Both the position numbers and the translations under genes were made by a program. This document shows, piece by piece, positions 59,401 through 64,000 of a stretch of DNA of 64,000 bases. How positions within the stretch are numbered: position 1 is the first letter of the stretch; each line of letters begins with the position of its first letter. The notes beneath the pieces were generated by a model. It worked only from the letters and a program-made list of their open reading frames with translations. It was not told the origin of the DNA and made no database searches. Source of the stretch: Rotaria sordida (lineage: Eukaryota > Rotifera > Eurotatoria > Philodinida > Philodinidae); the NCBI GenBank assembly GCA_905250125.1, contig CAJNOL010000115.1, positions 183,939-247,938 on the forward strand, in the 5' to 3' direction.

Positions 59401-61802
59401 ATAAATTTTATCCTTTCAAATAATTAGATTTCACTTAATAGAACGAATGATCGAAAAGTAATTCAGAAAAATGTTCGCTCATTTTTTAGTCTCTTATAAA
59501 AGAGCCAGCAGATTGTGTTAGAATTAGAATTTTGTGTTGTTTTCGAGTATGGATTTAAAATTATTTTAGAGGCTTGTAAATAAGGTTTGGACAGATTTCA
59601 GCGCGCCAAGTATTACTGAGAACAGAAGCGAACGAAAGAACAAACATGTCTCTATTAACGTGTTAGATGAATGATTAATGAGCTGAAAGTCATTTGTCAA
59701 CAGTATGTATTTTGATAAGGTATACCGTGTCAATTTAGGCGATTTTTTCGATTTCTATGGAAGTCGAAATTTGCTATGTGATTTGAGCCATTCCTGAATG
59801 ATTCTTCTAAAACTCTTGATTCATTTATCACTTAGTAGAGAACAATCTCACCTGTAATTCTACTGAAAAAGTCGGTGATATAATGAATACAATACAGAAA
59901 ATTATTGCTACAAAAAACGTTAATTATCTCTGTCCAACCTTAATTTTCACGCTTCTTAAACTTTGACTCATAACTTTTAAACCAGGAGTTTTGGATAGAA
60001 TTTTGTTTTTAATTAAAATGCTTTTAAATTTCTGTAGACTTCTTTCAAAGACTGAAAAGTCAATGAATATTTTGTAAAATTAATTGTCAATCATTTGTTA
60101 TTAAGTCATTGGATCCATTATCATGATTAAGAGTATTCTATTTGATCCTGAATGTAGAGTGAAACCTTATTTTTCCGAATGAAATCTACAAAGAATTTTT
60201 ATAATCTTCAAAATGGATTTTCACTCGTGTCGTTGTTAATCGCGATCCGGCGTTCACAATTCTCAATGCTAAATTATACATCTTCATCAGAATCATTTCA
60301 GGCAAAACGGGACATACTCACCTTTTATTTGACTTTGATTCATTACAACGGTTATTTTTCTGAATAAGTTCTTTTTTTTTAGCCTCAGAAGTTGTCTGCA
60401 GAATGTACTATTTAGTTTTGCCACAGTTTGAAACATTTTTTAAAGCTAAAATGCATGAAATGAAAGTCAATGTCCTTTTTTTGTATCACATTACTAACGC
60501 TAGGTTTTTACTGATAACTCCTCTGAAGAACGCCCGCTAGCGCTGATTTAGTCAGAGTATATAAAGTAACTCAAAATACATGTAATATATAAAAATTAGT
60601 TGTAGAAAAGTTTACTATCCCGAGAAACATGTTTTAAATTTGCAAAGTCACGTCGTTAATGAATGATTTTGCGTATATATTCTCGTTTAATCTAAACCTG
60701 TGACAGGTTCCGATCAAAGAACTGAATATGATAATCAGCTTTTTTTTTGACAACTGGAACAAGTACTGAGTAGAATTGCTAGATCACCATTATTGATAGA
60801 ACAAATACATTTGAAAAAACAACTAGTCACTAGATTCAGTTCTCGATAACAGAACTAATTTTTAGAACTGTGAGCTGTTACAGATCTAGTTTAATCAATT
60901 TTTTTGTCTTTATTTATCTTAGATGATGGTTGTTTTGGTTGATAAATTAGTAAAAACTCAAATAGTTGAATGTTCAGCTGTTGCTAATTGGATATTTTCC
61001 AGTGAATTAGGTTCTGAATTAACAAATTTTTATGTATGGGAAATTTTATCATCAACAATTGAAAAAATGAATCGTCAAGTTGAAAAATATCATAATGAAT
61101 TATTAGATTTACGTCGTCAATTAAATATATCAGCAACGGTTCAAGCTGCAACACATACATCGGATATAATACCTTCAAATGAACCAATTATAACTTCACA
61201 TGAAGAAAAAATTTCTGATGAAAATAAAATGGATGAAAATGATAATACACCTGTTAATGAAGAAAAACCAACAATAACTAATTTAAAACGACGACGAGAA
61301 AGTGATGATGATGATGATGATGATGAAAATAATGATGAAAAACAATCAACGGAAAAAATTCAATCGATGCAAATATCACAACCACCAATGGATGAAGCAA
61401 CAGCTAAATTACATGAAAAATATGAAATTGTTGAAGAACGTTTATCACATGCACGTGAACAACAAAAGTAAAAAAAAAAGAAAATTTTTATTTTTTCAAG
61501 TAAATTCATAAAATTAATTTTGTTTTCTTTTTTTTTTGATTTATAGAAAACTTTATTTAATTGTATTTCAACGTTTTATAATGACATTAAGCGATTTTTT
61601 AAATGAATGTGAAAGTAAAAATGTTGATCCTGTATCAACACCATGGCTTAAATGGATAATTGAACGTTTACAAGAAATTTTTCTATTATATCATGAACAA
61701 GTTTTTCAATATGTATCAACATTTGAATCATTAATATTTACATCGGATATTGATTTCTGTATACTAGAAGTATTTCAACAATTTTGTGCTTTACGTGCAT
61801 AA
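56157..61802 (+). CDS. NCBP1: Nuclear cap-binding protein subunit 1 (CBP80)
   Basis: Exons 56157-57458, 58321-59106, 60923-61467, 61547-61802; 2889 nt, 962 residues. CBP80 pairs with CBP20 to bind the 5' cap of nuclear transcripts and supports splicing, export and the pioneer round of translation. Matches to the family run throughout: LPERITIYSTLIGLLHA, HPQEEYLDCLWAQIKRL, VFRMFDYTD, KNKIPLNYMIVEVIFGLLF, WFSYHLSNFQF, CMRLSFHQRII, VECSAVANWIFSSEL, VFQRFIM, VFQQFCALRA at the end. These cover the MIF4G domain and the two MIF4G-like domains. I chose ATG 56157 (MATKGG) because homology starts downstream and the ATG 45 bases upstream adds a hydrophobic stretch. The N terminus is extended by Gly, Asp, His and Gln runs before the NKRRK nuclear signal (about residues 90-94), making the protein about 170 residues longer than human. 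An acidic insert lies near 61300-61340. Confidence 0.96.
57796..58112. repeat. Inverted repeat in NCBP1 intron 1
   Basis: Left arm about 57796-57910 pairs with right arm about 57990-58112. AAAATTTCATAGATGAACTA near 57806 has the near-complement TAGTTTATCTATGAAATTTT near 58083, and AAATTAGTTTTTTAAGAGTA near 57853 pairs with a TACTCTTAAAAACTAATTTT block near 58028. Weaker pairing seems to continue outward to about 57705 and 58205. MITE-like; no coding. Confidence 0.7.
60290..60680. repeat. Dispersed repeat family R2, copy B (NCBP1 intron 2)
   Basis: Matches 35898-36560 in the MAP3K19 intron through the same ordered landmarks, without the central 270 bases found there. It sits in an 1816-base intron (59107-60922) that otherwise holds nothing recognisable. 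Confidence 0.65.
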
Positions 61803-63050
61803 AACGATAAAATATGAACATAAAATAATCAGATTTGTTGTTTTTTTCTTTTGTTTTGTTCTTTTCTTTCAATGTTATATGTTACAACGAGGTAGGAAAA
61901 TATCAAAAAAAATAAATATAGATATATATATATATATATATCGTGTACATGATGCACTAATATTGAATTATGAATTTCATCAATTATTTCTTAAAAATTA
62001 AATAATTTGGATAGTTGATTTTGTTTTCCTTGGTTTGAAATTTCGAATATATTGTTTTTTGAAATATGCATCCAATTTGAAATTATTAAAACTTTGATTT
62101 TTGGTTTTATTTTTATAGTCAAATAATTCTCATTTATATTTTACAATTAGAAATGACAAATTTTTCTTTTTTATGAATAATACACTGTTTATATCAAGTA
62201 TTTCTACTATCGTTTAAGTTATCTAAAACACTAGAAAGCAATTCATAGTATTATGTAATGATAAACATATCATAGAAACATAACAAATAATAGTATACAA
62301 CTTCCAATGATTTGTTTTGTGTCAGTGTTTTAATGAGAACACAATATGTTTAATTGGATTACTAATTTTACATTGTTATTTTAAGCTGCTATAAAAATTG
62401 AATGACAACCGTTATGAAAGTACATCTATTAAAATATGTTACATCATGTATTATGGGGATTATCGTACGATTTATTTTTCTTTTAATCTTCTTAACTACG
62501 ATTAAGATTGCAAAAGTATTGAGTGTATGATTGTATTAGTAGAAGTCAAATGAACATAAAGTTGTATGTCAATTTAATGTCCGATAAAGATTTATTAGGT
62601 TCTATGTCTTTTATTAGATGTTTATCTATATATAGATCTATAAGATTTTAATCTGAAGTTTTATCCATAATCTATGACAGTGGGAAAAAAAATGTTTATC
62701 CTGAAAGAACCTGATCCGGTTGCATCGAAATTCATGTTTTGAAAAAAAGTTTCTTTTAAATATTCGTTTCTAACACATTTTATAGAATACAATCTAAAAG
62801 GAATGTTGAAGTAGAAAATATCTCGGACAAGATCATAAATCTATCATGCCCTTGACTTTCCCTTTCAATATGTTAGAAAGAGAGAACATAAAATTCTGCA
62901 CATATCTGCGTATTTATTAATTGTTTTGTTGAATGCAACAAAAAAAATTTTTTTCAAGGACTAATTAGTCTCAAGGTATCTATCAGTTGTGAATGTTCTG
63001 GATAATAATTATGATAGCAATAATTTTTTTTGTAAATCAAATATAAAAAC
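61803..63050. other. NCBP1 3' region, no further gene seen
   Basis: AT-rich sequence. An AATAAA hexamer at 61911-61916, about 110 bases after the NCBP1 stop, is a good candidate polyadenylation signal. A short (TA)n run follows at about 61922-61940. Confidence 0.5.
61911..61916 (+). terminator. Candidate NCBP1 polyadenylation signal
   Basis: AATAAA at the usual kind of distance from the NCBP1 stop. Such hexamers are common by chance in AT-rich DNA, so support is modest. Confidence 0.45.
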
Positions 63051-63238
63051 CAATAGTGCAAATCGACATAGCTTTGCATGCTTTATGAATTGAGATATTG
63101 ATCATGTCTATTGATTAGTTTACACAGAGTCAGACGGGTACAATGTCATACTTGTCTGGTCTTGTATAAACTAATCAATAAACATGATCAATATTTCAAT
63201 TTGTAAAGCATGAAAGGCTATGTTAATCTACACTATTA
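63051..63238. repeat. Palindromic MITE-like element
   Basis: Two arms of about 75 bases, 63051-63127 and 63166-63238, are close reverse complements. GATATTGATCATGTCTATTG near 63092 mirrors CAATAAACATGATCAATATT near 63176, and AATAGTG at the left edge mirrors CACTATT at the right edge. The arms enclose about 40 bases that are themselves partly complementary. Folded, it makes one long hairpin. No coding capacity. Confidence 0.8.
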
Positions 63239-63339
63239 GTTTTCACATTTGATTTCTGTCTTTGCCCCTTCCCTCTCTCCTCTCCCATTTTCAAATTCAC
63301 TGTAACGTATGACGAAAGACATATTCCTTCACCCACATA

Positions 63340-63540
63340 TCAATATGTTGATGGACACAAACCAAAGTACATGTCACAGAATTCCTTGATTTTGCAATAC
63401 ATGTAGGTCCATCGTACTTCATATTGTAATCCTGCAGGGATTGTGCTAATCGCCTTTTTCTTCTCTGAAATTGCTTTAATCGTATACAATAGGATCGACA
63501 TCAATAATGAAACTAAAACTATCGTCGTTACTCTGTACAT
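63340..63540 (-). CDS. Possible small secreted peptide
   Basis: A 66-residue frame on the minus strand starting MYRVTTIVLVSLLMSILLYT. Residues 5-20 form a hydrophobic core after a basic residue, a convincing signal-peptide pattern. The remainder, about 40 residues, is polar with three cysteines (YCKIKEFCDMYFGLCPSTY at the end). The sequence is less AT-rich than its surroundings and lies beyond the NCBP1 3' end. I do not recognise a family; an odd cysteine count is unusual for a disulfide-rich peptide. It may be a chance frame or an exon of a longer gene. Confidence 0.4.
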   Translation of the reverse strand: MYRVTTIVLVSLLMSILLYTIKAISEKKKAISTIPAGLQYEVRWTYMYCKIKEFCDMYFGLCPSTY

Positions 63541-64000
63541 TCGATATAATTATTTCTTTTTTTTTTCTGAATTTTGAAGGAAGTTGTTACAATCAATGTT
63601 CTTCGAAATTTTTTCTGATTATTTTTTTTCATATAGTAGAATCTATTGTAATTGTATCGTTAACAAGTTTATATTAGCTGGAAAAAAAGAGGTTTGAATG
63701 TCAACTTCATTTCGAAGTTGAAGTTACTTACACTCTACTATACACATTGTCTTGTACTTAGGTATTTTCTTTTTCTCTAGTTCGAATCCATAATCGGATA
63801 GATATAATATAAATGATTTGTCGCTTTCGGTATTTGTCTTTCTGCAAATAAATATCACCATCTAACTTTCATTTTCTTCGTTTTGATATTTATCATATTC
63901 TTTGTTTTTTGCATTCCAACTCAAGCTATTATATATCTGATGATGAAGATCAGAATTATATGCTACTGATTATACATTACTACTGATACAATGTATTATT
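63541..64000. other. Window end, no gene seen
   Basis: AT-rich sequence without a supportable reading frame. A GTTCGAATCC string at 63780 resembles a tRNA B box but has no cloverleaf around it. Confidence 0.4.

Noticed and set aside
63771..63800. GTTCGAATCC resembling a tRNA B box
   Set aside because: No acceptor stem, anticodon arm or A box in the flanking sequence.

Overview
The window is from an AT-rich animal nuclear genome. Genes are split by GT-AG introns, many of them only 50-80 bases long, coding sequence uses A/T-ending codons, and low-complexity Q/N/T/S/D tracts are frequent. The gene set (MED13, BARX, ASXL, TNFAIP8, MAP3K19, NCBP1) is metazoan. A compact-intron, AT-rich invertebrate such as a bdelloid rotifer fits best, but that assignment is inference: no spliced-leader, mitochondrial or rRNA marker was found.

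Layout. 1-9205 (+): C-terminal 1670 residues of Mediator subunit MED13; the 5' part lies off the window. 9206-18828: intergenic and TE-rich. It holds a TTAA-flanked piggyBac-type MITE (10510-11037), a complete mariner with a frameshifted transposase (11548-12802, minus), a decayed methionyl-tRNA synthetase fragment (13891-14364, minus) and a truncated endonuclease/exonuclease/phosphatase-type gene (16685-17047, +). 18829-21658 (minus): a two-domain protein joining a PD-(D/E)xK nuclease-like domain to a protein kinase, as in the Crinkler/CR effector architecture. 21820-22197: a TA-flanked MITE. 26312-28723 (+): TNFAIP8 family gene with two alternative first coding exons. 28724-33298: no gene seen. 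33299-38892 (+): MAP3K19/YSK4-type MAP3 kinase, 16 exons. 40959-41840 (minus): unrecognised single-exon gene. 43575-45153 (+): BARX homeobox gene. 48619-55103 (minus): ASXL-like gene with the ASX PHD finger but no recognisable HARE-HTH or DEUBAD domain. 56157-61802 (+): NCBP1 (cap-binding CBP80), divergent from ASXL. 63340-63540 (minus): possible small secreted peptide.

Exon models were built by hand. For MED13 (from base 1), TNFAIP8 (both forms), MAP3K19, BARX, ASXL, NCBP1 and the nuclease-kinase gene, the spliced lengths are exact multiples of three with all junction phases matching. The genes do not form a pathway; MED13, ASXL, BARX and NCBP1 are nuclear gene-expression factors and MAP3K19 and TNFAIP8 are signalling proteins. 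The most unusual items are the nuclease-kinase gene, the shortened ASXL, paired dispersed repeats in introns of unrelated genes, and several long inverted repeats inside introns that would fold in pre-mRNA.
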